A DNA stretch of 64,000 nucleotides from Blasia pusilla. Taxonomy: Eukaryota; Marchantiophyta; Marchantiopsida; Blasiales. The first letter of the stretch is position 1. Each line of letters opens with the position of its first letter. Shown one piece after another: positions 1-11,165 of the stretch. The stretch covers positions 39,060,001 to 39,124,000 of the forward strand of contig CM114271.1 of the NCBI GenBank assembly GCA_050084515.1, written 5' to 3'. Both the position numbers and the translations under genes were made by a program. A model generated the notes under the pieces. The model was not told where the DNA came from, made no database searches, and saw only the letters and a program-made list of their open reading frames with translations.

Positions 1-830
1 GATGGGAGAAGCGAGTGCGACGACTCCTATTGTTGATGTTCAGGAGGGGCATGTGTCGAGCACGTTGTTGGGGGAGGCCATAGTTGTGTACCGCACTCCT
101 TTATTTTCTGCTTCCGATGTTATGACGTTGGGGGGTACGCCCGCCGAGGCTTTTCGGCTGGCCGCTTCACTATGTGAGCGGAGTTGGAGTTCTGCATCAC
201 GTTGAGGTGATTTGAGGAGGAGGTGATGGACCTGCCCTTGGGGGGCGGATGCCGGGCCGTCCATGTCGATTCATGGGAGGGTGCGGCTGCTAGGATGGCG
301 GAGATGCCCGCTAGACCCGCGATAGAGCGTGCCATGGCTTCTCCTGGTGTTGTGTTGTTGGATAACCAAAGAGAGGTCTTCGTTGGTGAGTCCCGGAGGT
401 AGAGCTTTTAGTCGGTAGCGTCTTGTTGATTAGGGGGCAGCGTCATTGAGGATTGGGCTTGCGAGCCGATGTGGAGCGTTGTCCATTCGGATCGGACATC
501 CTTGGGTGGAGCAAGTACCACACAATATATCACCCGCCAGAGGAGTGGGTGGTGATTCACCCGGGATATCCTGAGATGAGTCCGTGAGTGCGCGCCAAAG
601 CGATAGTGGATCGATCAAGAGTCCCTCACGGCGTCTTGGTTGGTGGAGCGATATTGTACCCGGCGGGGTTTTCCTGGATTCTTGGGAGGAGTTCCCCTGA
701 GACCAGGATGGCGTCGGTGATGGGCGCCTTAGCTCATTACCCGTTCGATTCACAGTGCGATGATCGAGCAGCGGCCATGAGAGATAGCGACCTTAGCGAG
801 CATTTAGTAGTGCCATCACTTGGCCTAGTG
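1..830 (+). pseudogene. E1 gag C-terminus and retropepsin relic
   Basis: Bases 1-240 match the last part of the gag-like ORF of E3 (62015-62228). Bases 360-830 match the E3 protease region. The DSG active-site segment visible in E3 at 62444-62452 is lost here by a deletion of about 35 bp near 430-445. Downstream the conserved block reading SLGG-ST-QYI-R and the LVGG-ILYP block are recognisable in shifted frames (about 505-680). The region cannot encode a working protease. Confidence 0.7.
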
Positions 831-1074
831 ATTTGATTGAGGACATGTCCATCTGAGGATACTCCGTTCTTGACATTTCTATGGAGAGAGTGTTATGGTA
901 TTGCATCATTCCGTGGAGAGAGGTCTGTGGGACTCGAGAGCTTCAACGATTGGCGGATGAGCACGAGGCGTGGAGCGGCGTTTGCACCAGGCGTGACCGA
1001 GGAACCGAGGTAGCGAGGGAAGTGCTGATGACACCCTTGGATACCACACCCATTGTGTGGTGTACCGGAGAGGG

Positions 1075-1970
1075 TATTCGAGTGTTAGATCTCTTTGGAG
1101 GGATTAGCACCAGGTTAGCTTCTTTGTTTTGAGTGCGAGTACAACAATACTGTATGTGGAGAGTGATGATGTTGCGGCGTGTCTCACTACGACATGTGGC
1201 GCAATTATGCCTCGTTTTCCCGACTTATTATCTGCGCGTCAGCGATCTGAGTACGAGTTCCCCTCTTGAGGATATTTTGTTGTTGGGGGCGCAGGACTTA
1301 GAGCGGGTAGGGACCATTGATTTGGTCATTGCGGTTGGCCATGTCGGGGCCAATCGAGTGCTCGATGAGGACGGGTTGGTGACACTCGGTCAGTTGTTTT
1401 GGGAGATGTTGAGGGTCTTCGGGATTTGAGAGCACGGTCTCGTTCTCGGCCTACATTCTAGAGAATGTGCCGATCTTAGGAGACTCAGTCACGGGTGGTG
1501 AGTGCTCATCAGTGCGTGCTGGATCGGCCAAGTGTTCTTGGATGTGGCGAGTGTAGGTTCTAGAGCCCATCGCTCGCGTCTATGGTGGACCAACTTGGTG
1601 CCCCATGCGGTGTTATGGAGGGCGTATCGAGTGGAGCGCCCCTCCCATTTGTTAGTGGATTCCATTTTGGATCCAGGTTGTCGATCACGAGCGGTGAGGC
1701 ACGATGATCGACCACCGTTGACGTGGAGGTAGGTAGGTGCGGGCGGCCTTGCCCAGTTGTGAGTTTTCCGCTTCTGTGCATACAAGGAGGCCGGTCCTGG
1801 CTTGGTTTGGGATGACCAGGTTCAGCGGTTGGTGGAGCCAACGCCCGACGAGAGAGAGCGAGCAATGGGATTTCCCACAGGAGTGACGGCAGTACCATCA
1901 GTGTGAGAGGCATCACGACGCCATGTCTTGGGTCAGCGATGGACTGAAGCGCTTGACATGGATCCTCACT
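1075..1970 (+). pseudogene. E1 cytosine-5 DNA methyltransferase domain, decayed
   Basis: Motif I (cofactor-binding loop) reads VLDLFGGIS at about 1079-1105 and is followed by a premature stop. The PCQ catalytic motif IV is at about 1333-1350, where a base change turns it into PCR in a shifted frame. Motifs after it align with E2: LFWEML (1396-1413), RLWWTNLVPHAV (about 1579-1614), and RERAMGFPTGVTA (about 1858-1893). This copy spans the join between the halves of the domain kept in E3 (motifs I and IV) and E2 (motifs VI to X), which shows they are one domain. It lies between protease and reverse transcriptase. Confidence 0.75.
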
Positions 1971-2329
1971 TGGGAGTGGTGAGCGGCGTCATATGAGATC
2001 GCTGATCGAGATCACGGGTTGCATTGGTGAGCCCCATGCCCTACCGAGAGACGGTGGAGGCAAATGGGTGGGGGCGAGACCGAGGAGATCTACGCACCAC
2101 GGGAGATCGGAGAGACACCCTTGGACTTCTTGGGATGTTTTGCAGTGCACGCAAGGAGATGATAGCCACAACATTGAGCGTGGTTTGCAACGACGTGGAG
2201 GAGATCGAGTTTGCATTTGGTCAGAGGAGAGCGAGAGTGTTGTTGTTCGAGATGGGGTTGCACCATAGCAACCACCGATACCAGCGCGGAGAGTCCTACC
2301 GTAGTCACGATGGAGACTTGGGAGATATG

Positions 2330-3720
2330 GGCCCTAAGTTGTGGAGGAGGAGAGCGGCGCCGAATACATCGGTTCCTTAGTAATTATAGGAGCGCTGCGT
2401 TTAGCATGGAGGATTTGGGCATTTGAAGGGACCAGGGATCCGCATTGAGTTGTCGAGTGATATGCCGATCTTCCGCGACCCTACAAGTGATATGGAGAGG
2501 GCTCGATTGAGTAGGAGCGCACTTGGTGAGCGAGACTAGTGGAGATGTCGCATGGGGAGTATGCATTTGCCCCGTCATGCCCGCCAAGAAGGATGTGCAT
2601 GGCAACCGGCTGGGCGGATAGGCGGATGTGTGGGGATTACCAACCTATCAATCGGCAGACAAAGTCCGATAGGTATGCCATGCCCACCCGTGAGAGATCT
2701 TTCGATTGGTCACGCAAAGGTCTTGATTCATTGGATTGCGAGCCGGATACCATCCGCCTATCGATTGGAGGACAAGCGAAAAGCGGCATTTTGGGGCATC
2801 AATCCTCACGGGAAGGATTGTTTGTACCCGTGGCGGTTCTTACCATTTGGGTTAAAGAACGCCCTGGCTGAGTTTCGAGAGGGTCATGGATAGGATCTTG
2901 GGTGGTCCGGATTTTGCTAGGTGTTATATTGATGACATCGTAGTCTTTAGCGCCACGGTTGAGGAGCATGAGCAACATCTAGAGGAGGTGTTTCGACAAT
3001 TGCAATTACATGGGCTGAAGCTACATCCGGCAAGTGCAAGTTCTTCTACGACCAGATTGAGTACTTGGGTCATACGATATACCCATGGGGCCTTGGTGTT
3101 TAGTAGACGAAGGTAGAGGCTATCTCACGCATTCCACGCCCTCAGATGTGAGCCGTGTTCGCGCATTCATCGGATTGGCGAACTTCTATCGGCGATCGTC
3201 AAGGGATTGATTCGATTGCGAAGCGGCAGTGACCTTGCTGACCAAGGTGGATCACGAGTGGCACAGGGGATGAGCAGGGAGCGAGCATTTCGATTGCTCA
3301 GGACGAGTTGGCGTCGCACCCATCTTGAGGAGACCGTCGGGCGTCCTTTCGATTGCACGATTGGAGGATGTTGGGGCTTGGAGCGGTGCTCACCCAAAGC
3401 ATGATCATGAGGGTAGAGAGTTCGTGGTGGCTTACGCTAGCCGCTCAAACAACGGCAGGTAGAGGCGGCTCGTATGAGGGTGAGTGCTTGGCTGTGGTGT
3501 GGGCTGTCGCGCATTTCAGGTGTTACTTATTCGGCAACCCCTTTACCATCATCACTGATCATCAACCACTGAAGTGGTTGATGGAGTCCGACAAGCTTAC
3601 AGGGAAGCTTGCAAGATGGGCTCTGTTGTTGCAAGAGTATGATTTTCAGGTGGTACATAGACCTGGGACGCTCAACCATGATGCAAATGGGTTGAGTCGT
3701 AACCCATGCCCGAGTCAGCG
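2330..3720 (+). pseudogene. E1 reverse transcriptase and RNase H, decayed
   Basis: The gypsy RT start is seen as ERRRIHRFLSNYRS (about 2350-2390). The finger/palm block RRMCGDYQPINRQTKSDRYAMP lies at 2610-2690. The active site YIDDIVVFS is intact at about 2924-2950. RNase H follows, with LGLGAVLTQ near 3370-3400 and the well-kept block FTIITDHQPLKWLMESDKLTGKLARWALLLQE at 3540-3640, ending in RPGTLNHDANGLSR. Frame changes between blocks (for example near 2870, 3110 and 3400) show that no full-length product can be made. Confidence 0.85.
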
Positions 3721-3823
3721 AGATGTGACTGGTGCTCGATGGCATGGAGAGAGTGATGAGGAGTCGGTGCCAGGATGGCACGCGTCAGCCTATTTAGGCA
3801 TGTTGGATATGGAGAGCTAGAGT

Positions 3824-4870
3824 GTGGAGACTTCGATGGCGAGGTCTAGTGGAGAGTCCTTGGATCCCGAGGCCAGTGAGGACACGACAAGTAGTCAAGA
3901 TATTCATGATGATGGAGTAGTCTTAGAGTACCTTCGTACTGGCAGCCTTGCGAGCACCATGGATGCTAGAGAGCGGGATCGGATCCTACAGCGGGCCAGA
4001 CGGTTCCGTTGGGAGGGGACACATGTTTTGAGGGTTTGGAAAGATGGCAGAGTACGCGTAGTGCCGCATCCTTCGCAGAGAGCACGACTAGTGGAACATG
4101 CCCACGAGGAGTTGGGTCACTTTGGGGTGAAGCGGACGTATAGCTTGCTCGATTCGTATTGGTGGCGAGGCATGCAGACCGGCGTTCAGCAGATTTGTTG
4201 CCAGGTGCATGGTGTGTGATCGGGTCCGAGCATCGTTCAATGCTCCGACTCCGATTGCATCCATTACCGATCATGGGCTTAGGGTATAGATGGATTTTGG
4301 ATTTTGCAGACCTTTGCCCTTGACGGAGCGTCCACGTCGTTATGTGTTGGTGATGGTGAGCACTTCTCGAAGTGGATCGAAGTTGGTTGCATTGCACGAC
4401 AAAGCGAGTGAGGGAGTAGCTTATGCCTTCCTTGACAGAGTCGAGTCATTATGACGCCGGCCGGTGGTGTTGACGGACCAGGGTACCGAAGCGTGGTGAG
4501 TTCCAGGCCTTGTGTGATGGCGTTGATCGACCACCGCGACGACGACCGCGAGATCATCCCGAGGCGGATGGACTAGCGGAGAGTTGTCTGAGCGGTGAAG
4601 AGGATTTACGCAAGTATGGCTTGCAGAGAGGTCACCTAGAGATTGGGACCTCCGGTTGCCATGGTTGGCAATGGAATACAGATTCAGTGGCGGGCATCCT
4701 GGCGTCTTTTTCACCGTACTTGCTACTTTATGGCGAGAGCCATATTTACCTGCGGCCATTCGTCGAGATCTTTGGTGAGTCTTTGGACCTTGATGACCCG
4801 GATGTATGGGTGCGAGCATGTTCTCGGAGGGCTGAGTTATTTCGAGAGTGATGCCCATGGCGTTCGAGAA
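3824..4870 (+). pseudogene. E1 integrase core, decayed
   Basis: The zinc-binding N-terminal part is seen as LVEHAHEELGHFGVKRTYSLLDSYWWRGM (4090-4175), followed by the Cys pair region near 4200-4220. The catalytic core is frame-shifted: the first Asp block is near 4295-4310, the second Asp block (VLTDQGT) near 4470-4490, and the Glu block HPEADGLAE near 4558-4580. The region SFSPYLLLYG at about 4705-4735 matches E2. Multiple small deletions relative to E2 break the frame. Confidence 0.8.
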
Positions 4871-4899
4871 CTTGGCGATTGCACAAAGATCGGGATACG

Positions 4900-5445
4900 T
4901 TGAGGTATGCGACTATTCGGGTGGTGGTTATCGACCAACTATCCCGGAGGTTTGATTAGGGAGATTATGTCTACTTGCAGCGAAGAAGACACCCACGCGT
5001 TGGATATGATGCAGGCGCACTATCCCCGAGAGTGCGTGACATTTTGCCATCGGGTGTTCTCTTGCTGGAGGGACGCGATGGTATGGTATGGAAGGACCAT
5101 GTGCATAATTGTGCGCCATGTCACCTTCCTAACATTGATGGTACAGTAGATCCGAGCTTAGCAATAGTTCCTATAGGCTTGCGTTGTATGTTGTGTGGTT
5201 CGCGTGGTGTGGGCGATGCTAGTTGTGATGGGTGTTCGAGAGGATGGCATATGGCATGTTTGACGCCACCTCTCACTAGGGTTCCTCGTGGGGCGATGGA
5301 TGTGTCCCAGGATGTACATAGAGTAGGTAGTTCTACATTCCGACTTGTGTCTGTGACATGGATGACAAGAAGGCGACTAACGATGGGGCCACATGAGCAC
5401 CCGGCCTTCTTGCTCTTAGCATCCGAGAGATGTATGTCATGGTAG
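4900..5445 (+). pseudogene. E1 integrase C-terminal region with degenerate PHD finger
   Basis: The segment VLLLEGRDGMVWKDHVHNCAPCHLPNID (about 5060-5145) corresponds to the integrase C-terminal part of E2. It is followed by a PHD-type zinc finger: CMLC, then CDGCSRGWHMACLTPPLTRVPRG (5190-5295). The last two zinc ligands (MCPRC in E2) are lost through a frameshift near 5300. The PHD module sits at the very end of the pol polyprotein, where chromoviruses carry a chromodomain. Confidence 0.75.
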
Positions 5446-5490
5446 GTAGGGATAGATGGCTATCTGGAGTTAGAGGGACCTAACCACCAA

Positions 5491-5503
5491 CTAGGGGGGC
5501 GAT
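5491..5503 (+). other. E1 polypurine tract
   Basis: The purine-rich run CTAGGGGGGCGAT lies just downstream of the PHD-coding relic and directly before the TGGAGATATT repeat. The same tract precedes the same repeat in E2 (14755-14770, opposite strand). A polypurine tract primes plus-strand synthesis and normally abuts the 3' LTR. Confidence 0.7.
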
Positions 5504-6272
5504 TGGAGATATTTTGGTACTTCTTGTCTCGTTGTTTGGATGCCATGAGTTAGCATGGGATCATGCGTGTTTGTGTGTGTGTTCGGTGACAGCGATGTAT
5601 GTTGTGTAGCGATGTGTATGCGCACGACAACTATCACGTCTTTTAGGATAGATCGGTGAGATCTAATAGAGCGCCTTCGTGAGTAATGGAGGACACGCTC
5701 AATAGGTTGCGAATGACCTGCTGAGGCCCCGGGAAACCTGAGAGAGCCGGTTTCCCCTTCGCTTCGGCTCATTTGGAGCCATATTAAGGAACTTACTATT
5801 TTAGGTAAGTATCATTTTGAGTATATGATCGACTTTCTATTTTTGGTAAGTGGCCCTTGACCTCCTATATCAGGTCAAGAGCCAAGGAGGTGACTTGGGA
5901 GAATAGGTTACCATGGAGAGAGCTTGGGAGAGGGGAGGGGTATACCTCAAGGAGAGAGAGCTTGAGAGCTCATTCTCTCTTTATTGAACCTCTTGGCATG
6001 AGGCGGCGGAGCTATGGTACCTTGCCTTGTGAGTGTAACCCAAGCCTCTCATTAGGAGAGTGGGTTTGGTTTGACATGAGAGAGAGTGCACACCTTTGAG
6101 AGCTATGGTGTGAGATGGTGGAGAGAAAGATTGGATCCTACTTTATTGGAGATATTTTGGTACTTCTTGTCTCGTTGTTTGGATGCCATGAGTTAGCATA
6201 GGATCATGCGTGTTTGTGTGTGTGTTCGGTGACAACGATGTATGTTGTGTAGCGATGTGTATGCGCACGACA
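5504..6272 (+). repeat. E1 3' LTR region with A-B-A' structure
   Basis: After the polypurine tract come three blocks. Segment A (5504-5629, TGGAGATATT...GCGCACGACA) is followed by segment B (5632-6146, starting (T)ATCACGTCTTTTAGG), and then by a second near-identical copy of A (6147-6272). E2 has the same A-B-A' order. The copy at 54351 has B-A only, and the 5' LTR of E3 at 58110 has B without A. B contains the purine-rich stretch with repeated GAGAGAG that yields spurious ORFs. Confidence 0.8.
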
Positions 6273-7459
6273 CGTGCCGGACGTTTGTAGGGGCTTACAT
6301 CTTGCCCACATCCGGCCCGTGGAGGCCTAGAGCCCGCGTCAAACCCGCATCTCGCACACCTGTCGCTCCTTTGCCCGTATCCTTCATCTGAGCTCACAAA
6401 GGAACAAATCCGTCGCATGGTACTCAAAGAGGGCGTAGGTGGATACAATATAACAAAGACTGATGGGCAACCCGTACCATGCACGAGAGTGAAGGGAGTA
6501 ATCATGTTAGACACAAAATATTTTTCTTGCTGCTCGTAGAGGAGGAAACATTTTCTTGTTGCCCGATTGCTACATTTCAAGCAGGGAAGTGTTTGCAAAT
6601 CAAGTAGGAACTCTCCAATAATAATATAGATTTGCAAGTTACTTCAATTAGAGGTGATGTTGTGCAATTAAAAAGATATATTTATTTACGCCAATATTTT
6701 AAACTAATTTATCATCATTTTGTCAATGTACAATCTTTATTTTGGTATCCACCATGGAAATACTTCCCATTATAAAGGAGATTTGGATGGATTCGAAATG
6801 AGTAAAATGAAATGAGATTTGAAAGAGTCTATGAAATAGCTGAAATGGATATAAAGTAAAAAATTGAGCTTAAGATTTGTTGAAATGTAGGGATTATATA
6901 TGTGCCACGGCCAGCGAAGTGGCTAGAGCATTCATGGTTGCATTCAACTTTAATAAACCACTTAGCAAACATTCATGCAATTTGCTATCGCATTTTTATG
7001 ATTGCATTTAGCAACTTCATGTGCAAATCTAAATTTCTCTTGATCAACATTTCTCCAAGTAAGGATGCTCGTTTTAGCAAAAAAAATGGTGTGACATTTA
7101 TATTATTATTGAAAACCCCATGTATGCAATAAAACAAAAAAATTAGAATAGAAGACAAAATAGTAACACGAGTACAATTTTGTATGTTATTTCACGTTTG
7201 ATGTTTTGGAAAATGAATTTGAATAGGGTAATAATTTAATCAATTAATTAACAATTTAATTAGTGGATGTTATGTTGGTGAGACCAATGAAGTAAAAATT
7301 AAACATTATGTAAAATTTTATGGAAAAATGGAGATAATGGGGAATAAGATATTATTTAAACTTTAATTGAAGAGTGGAATCTTATTATTCTTTTAAAATA
7401 GTGGAAGTTATATTTGAGTTTTGGAATACCACATATTCCTAAGTTATTTAAAGAAAATT

Positions 7460-7720
7460 TCCTGTTCAAGTACGAGATAACTAGTGTCTACTACTTTTTG
7501 GGCATACTTTTTGACTTTCGCATCCTTCTCAAGCACGAGATAACTAGTGTACTAATTGATTGGGCATACTTTTTGATTATCGCATCCTTCTCAAGCTGCA
7601 GATAACTAGTGTCTACTAATTGATTGGACATATTTTTTTATCATCACATCCTTCTCAAGCACCATATAATTAGTGTCTACTAATTGATTGAGCTTAATTT
7701 TTTAACTATACTAATTCTAT
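7460..7720. repeat. 63-64 bp tandem repeat, four units
   Basis: The string GATAACTAGTGT, or a variant, recurs at about 7476, 7539, 7601 and 7666, each followed by CTA(C)TAATTGATTGGGCATA-type sequence and CATCCTTCTCAAGC. The spacing of 63-64 bp and the gradual divergence show an old local tandem duplication. Confidence 0.8.
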
Positions 7721-7739
7721 CTTCATACTAGTTCTATCT

Positions 7740-7960
7740 CCAATTACTAGTAAGATGCCCATGTGATCTTGCTACACTCATGTTCCATAATAATTCTAAC
7801 CACAATCATTAGTAAAATACCCATGCACACTAAATGAAAAGATGTTTGAAGAATTAATATTAATATTTAACCTTGGTCTTCCATAATGACTCTAACCCCA
7901 GTCACTAGTAAAATGCCCATGCACACTAAATGAAAAGATGTTTGAAGAATTTATACAAAT
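7740..7960. repeat. Direct repeats of about 100 bp
   Basis: The segment ACTAGTAAAATGCCCATGCA followed by CACTAAATGAAAAGATGTTTGAAGAATT occurs twice (about 7810-7858 and 7905-7950). A diverged third copy of the first part begins near 7745. No coding potential is seen. Confidence 0.7.
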
Positions 7961-8032
7961 GTATAAATCAATGGCATTACATACAAATTCAAAAAAATTT
8001 GAAACATGAAACATTTTTTTCGGCTAAATGTG

Positions 8033-8066
8033 GGGAGAGTCTTGTCATTGGTGATAAGACTCTCCC
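8033..8066. other. 11-bp perfect hairpin
   Basis: GGGAGAGTCTT (8033-8043) and AAGACTCTCCC (8056-8066) are perfect inverted repeats around a 12-base spacer. It lies in AT-rich DNA downstream of the lipase gene. It could be a small foldback element or chance; no function is shown. Confidence 0.5.
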
Positions 8067-8753
8067 AATATCAAGAAGGCGCACTCCTATAATAATTTAA
8101 GGAGATGGTGAGATAAGCCAACAGACTCAACCAGTTGACACTTTGCAAGAACTTCGACCATAAGCGAAGAGTTAACGATTGACGAGAGCGACGTTTGCCG
8201 CTCCGTCCATTTGCATTATAAACATGATACCCGTAACTTCGAATTGAGCTGTGAAAAAGCTAGTATTCCATATGTACGATGGATTTTGTGAACTGTTGGT
8301 TTTCTAGTTTCAAGACGGACGCATATCGTCGATGCTATACGTCTTGAAATCCTACGGAAATTTGACCTCAGTCGACTCGACATACGTCCCCTCGAATTCT
8401 TGCGTTTCTACGTTTCTACATGACTGGAACTTGCGGCTACACCAGGGTCATATCTATTCTAGACTTCGGAAAGTGTCTTTCAAATTTGACGTGAAAGATA
8501 TTTTTCTGCGCTTCCCGGCGTCCAGGGCAATTTGAACATTCCCTTCCAGTCAAGATCATGGAAGAGATGCTCCGAAAACAATGTGAATCGTTTGAAACTC
8601 CTTAATGTCCACACTCATCTTGATGAACATGACCTCTGTCTAAGAAACCCTAATGATTTCGATACCGAATCGTGACATTTTCGAAGCTGGGCACAGCAGA
8701 AGATTACCCTCCTCGGCGCCACACTATGAACACACACAATTCCTAGCTGGGTT

Positions 8754-10244
8754 TTACCTGTTTTTTAGCATGTACTTGCGGATTTGGAAGGCTCCGCCAA
8801 TCAAGGATGAGACCAGGAATAAAGTGTTGAAGCGCCGAGTGAAGTCCGCCACTCGACCCACCGATATCATTACAATTCGCTTGATGCTGTTTCTCTTGTT
8901 GTGCGCATTCTTCACGAAATCTGGGGACGCCTCCTGCACTCGTCTGGCAAAAATCAGGCAGGACACTCGGCTCTTCAATCCCCGCTTCACCGACTGCTTC
9001 TTCTTGGTCGGCATCCGCTGAATCCTTGTATCAACTTCCTTTAACCACTTCTGCTTCTTTGACGGTGACTGTCTATTGAGCCATTTCACGTTCAGAGAGG
9101 CGTGGCACACTTCAACCTTGGGGGGGCGGGGTATGTCGTTCGAAGTCGACTCTCCAGCGTCCACCATCGCCTTCGTCATCTCGGAAGATTGGATGGCGAA
9201 AATGTTGTCGATGTAGCTGAGAAGCGTGTGTTCTCTAACTGCATCCAGGGAAGAAATTCCGAAGTGAAAGTTGAGATGATGCTCTGTAGTCCACTTGTTC
9301 ACATCGGCGTACTCGAGCTTGCTGGTTTCCGTATCCAGGAGGACCATGTGGCCGGCGAAAGCGTAGCCGTAGCCGGATTGGTGAGAGAGAGCTAGAGCTA
9401 GCGCGCGATGGATAACGAACTGGAGAATTCCTGGGACCCATCTCAGCGCCTGAGATCCTAATGCCACCAGAGGGATACGTTCCGGCTTGATCCGGAGGCG
9501 AGGGTTCACTAACTGGACGACTAGGAAGATGACTCTGGAAATGGATACCAAATCACCCCACGGACCTGCATGAAGGCCATACCACACGGAGTAGAGAGTG
9601 TAGCATAGCGGCATTAATTTCGGCACAATGTCGTTGCGAGAAACGATGTGCACAAAATGGTGCTTGTAGCGCTTATTGATGTAGCGAGCCAGCTCCGTGT
9701 CTGCGAAAAATGGACACCCGAACGTGTAGCATTGAATTTGTTCATGGCACCACTTTCCTGTGGCCTCCAGTAGTCTCAGAGCCAGTAGGGACGCCACCGC
9801 GCCCCCTAATGAATGCCCTGTCAGGACAATTCTCTCGCCCCTGACCAGAAGCCTGCGAAAATATTCGAGTGGGATAGTCTTCGCCCGGTCTAGAAATCCT
9901 GCGTGCGCGGATCCAACTGCAAGGCTCATGGTTCTGTGAAGCAAGTGCAGATCTGTAAGAGCATCGTACACATCTACAGTCCCTCGGCACGCAACTACTA
10001 TGTGCCCTCCCGTCAAACTTCGCACTGTGATCATGGGTTGCTTACAGGTGGAGAAGCCGTTCGCTTGAAGCTCTTCTCCGCACACAAATTCATATTTAGC
10101 CGAAGGAGGCAGTCCATACTCTCTATCCATCACCCTCAGCTCTTCGGCTGGATCCTTTGCGTAGCTCACTGCTGAGAGTATGACCGCATCTACCAGCCAA
10201 AGAGGATGCCGATCATCCCGGATGATCTTTCCTAACGATGCCAT
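8754..10244 (-). CDS. Class 3 lipase (alpha/beta hydrolase, Lipase_3 family)
   Basis: This 496-residue ORF is uninterrupted and the only convincing host gene here. It has the nucleophile elbow TGHSLGGAVAS with the catalytic serine at residue 145, a likely catalytic Asp at 205 (VSRNDIVPK), and a likely His at 339 (REHTLLSY). The oxyanion-region block VVACRGT is at residues 83-89. These are marks of class 3 lipases, which hydrolyse acylglycerols or galactolipids; the group also includes diacylglycerol lipases and the EDS1/PAD4 fold. The C-terminal tail is basic (about 390-470) and ends in a short hydrophobic stretch (475-487) plus KNR, possibly a membrane anchor. An in-frame TGA lies four codons before the ATG, so this start is right unless an upstream exon is spliced in. 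Exact substrate unknown. Confidence 0.88.
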   Translation of the reverse strand: MASLGKIIRDDRHPLWLVDAVILSAVSYAKDPAEELRVMDREYGLPPSAKYEFVCGEELQANGFSTCKQPMITVRSLTGGHIVVACRGTVDVYDALTDLHLLHRTMSLAVGSAHAGFLDRAKTIPLEYFRRLLVRGERIVLTGHSLGGAVASLLALRLLEATGKWCHEQIQCYTFGCPFFADTELARYINKRYKHHFVHIVSRNDIVPKLMPLCYTLYSVWYGLHAGPWGDLVSISRVIFLVVQLVNPRLRIKPERIPLVALGSQALRWVPGILQFVIHRALALALSHQSGYGYAFAGHMVLLDTETSKLEYADVNKWTTEHHLNFHFGISSLDAVREHTLLSYIDNIFAIQSSEMTKAMVDAGESTSNDIPRPPKVEVCHASLNVKWLNRQSPSKKQKWLKEVDTRIQRMPTKKKQSVKRGLKSRVSCLIFARRVQEASPDFVKNAHNKRNSIKRIVMISVGRVADFTRRFNTLFLVSSLIGGAFQIRKYMLKNR

Positions 10245-10390
10245 GCTGCCGATTCAGAGGCGATCTGCCCTTTCTTGCTGGTACGATATCACAGTCGTCA
10301 AACCCGATTCAACTTACCATCGGTTGCAAAACACAATTCAACTTCAGTGTCGTTGTCATGTGTTTCAGCTTCCGGCAAACGCTGCACCTG

Positions 10391-11165
10391 TCATAAACTC
10401 TGCGCACCTCTCGGGGCAGGATCAACCCTCAAATCACCTGGCACAGAGTGCACGTCCCATCCTGCCCAATCATTTTCGTCTGCAAGGCTCCTACAACGGC
10501 TGGATTCAACCCAAGAAACCTTCCTACAGCGTGGATGGGACGTACAGAAAAGTGTCTCGTTTACGATTCTGCTAATTTCTCCGCTGCATCCTAAAATCTG
10601 CACACCCCACTGTACACCTTCAGCAGGAATCCCAGTTTCTTGCCCAATTTGAAGTGCCTTCGTAGTCGGAAAGTCGGACAATTTGCCAGGGAAGAATCAC
10701 TCTCTTCCCATCGCCAACTGCATCGCGAGAACGAATAAAGTAAAGCAGATGGAACAACTCTTTCCAACAGCACAAAGTCAATGAGGCTATAGGGCAGAGT
10801 GCCGAGACATGATGAAAAACTTTACCAATTCAAATTGTCCAGCACCGTCTCGCGGTTCGATCAGGCACATATATTAACAGTATCCACATTACAACAACTC
10901 ACTTCAGGATAATAACTTTGAGGGCTTCCACTTCCGTTCACGCTGGGTCTGGTAGTCCTTGGTACGGCGTCTAGATGAGCATTCAGCACAAAGAATCCGA
11001 CATACCTGACAGAGCGATCCCCATCTGCACAATCGTCTCTCCGAATCGTCTCTGCCTGCAGTCCTGAGCCCGCCTTCGCGGCACCGGCGGCTTCCTGCCA
11101 AGCTCTTGGATGGCTACTGCGGAACAGTCCATCTCCTCGGCGTCACACACATGTTCTTCTATCAA
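10391..11165 (-). other. Possible 5' exons of the lipase gene
   Basis: Upstream of the lipase ATG on the same strand, 11165 down to 11006 is open from an ATG (MIEEHVCDAEEMDC...) and ends at a good plant donor (CAG/GTATGT at 11006/11005). A pyrimidine-rich acceptor ending GCAG lies at 10718. A further open stretch (10681-10391, reading ALQIGQETGIPAEG) looks more coding-like than its surroundings. I could not join these pieces into one clean reading frame with the lipase ORF. They may be 5' exons, a separate small gene, or noncoding leader. Confidence 0.3.

Larger units (their letters stand above)
1..6272 (+). mobile_element. E1: decayed Ty3/gypsy retrotransposon carrying DNMT and PHD domains (5' end outside window)
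   Basis: This is a gypsy-class LTR retrotransposon read left to right. Position 1 aligns with position 62015 of copy E3, so the missing 5' part is most of gag and the 5' LTR. The order seen is gag end, protease relic, DNMT, reverse transcriptase, RNase H, integrase, PHD finger, polypurine tract and LTR-type repeats. Every domain is broken by stops and by small insertions and deletions when compared with E2 (13984-18966) and E3 (58110-63467), so this copy is dead and older than those two. It is still useful because it spans the DNMT region where both E2 and E3 are cut. Confidence 0.9.
6273..8750. other. AT-rich stretch without a recognisable gene
   Basis: No ORF here looks like a real protein. 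6273-6660 is moderately GC-rich and unique in the window. 6660-8330 is strongly AT-rich and contains the short tandem repeats at about 7460-7720 and 7740-7960 and the hairpin at 8033-8066. 8330-8750 lies downstream of the lipase stop codon and may include its 3' untranslated region. Confidence 0.6.
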
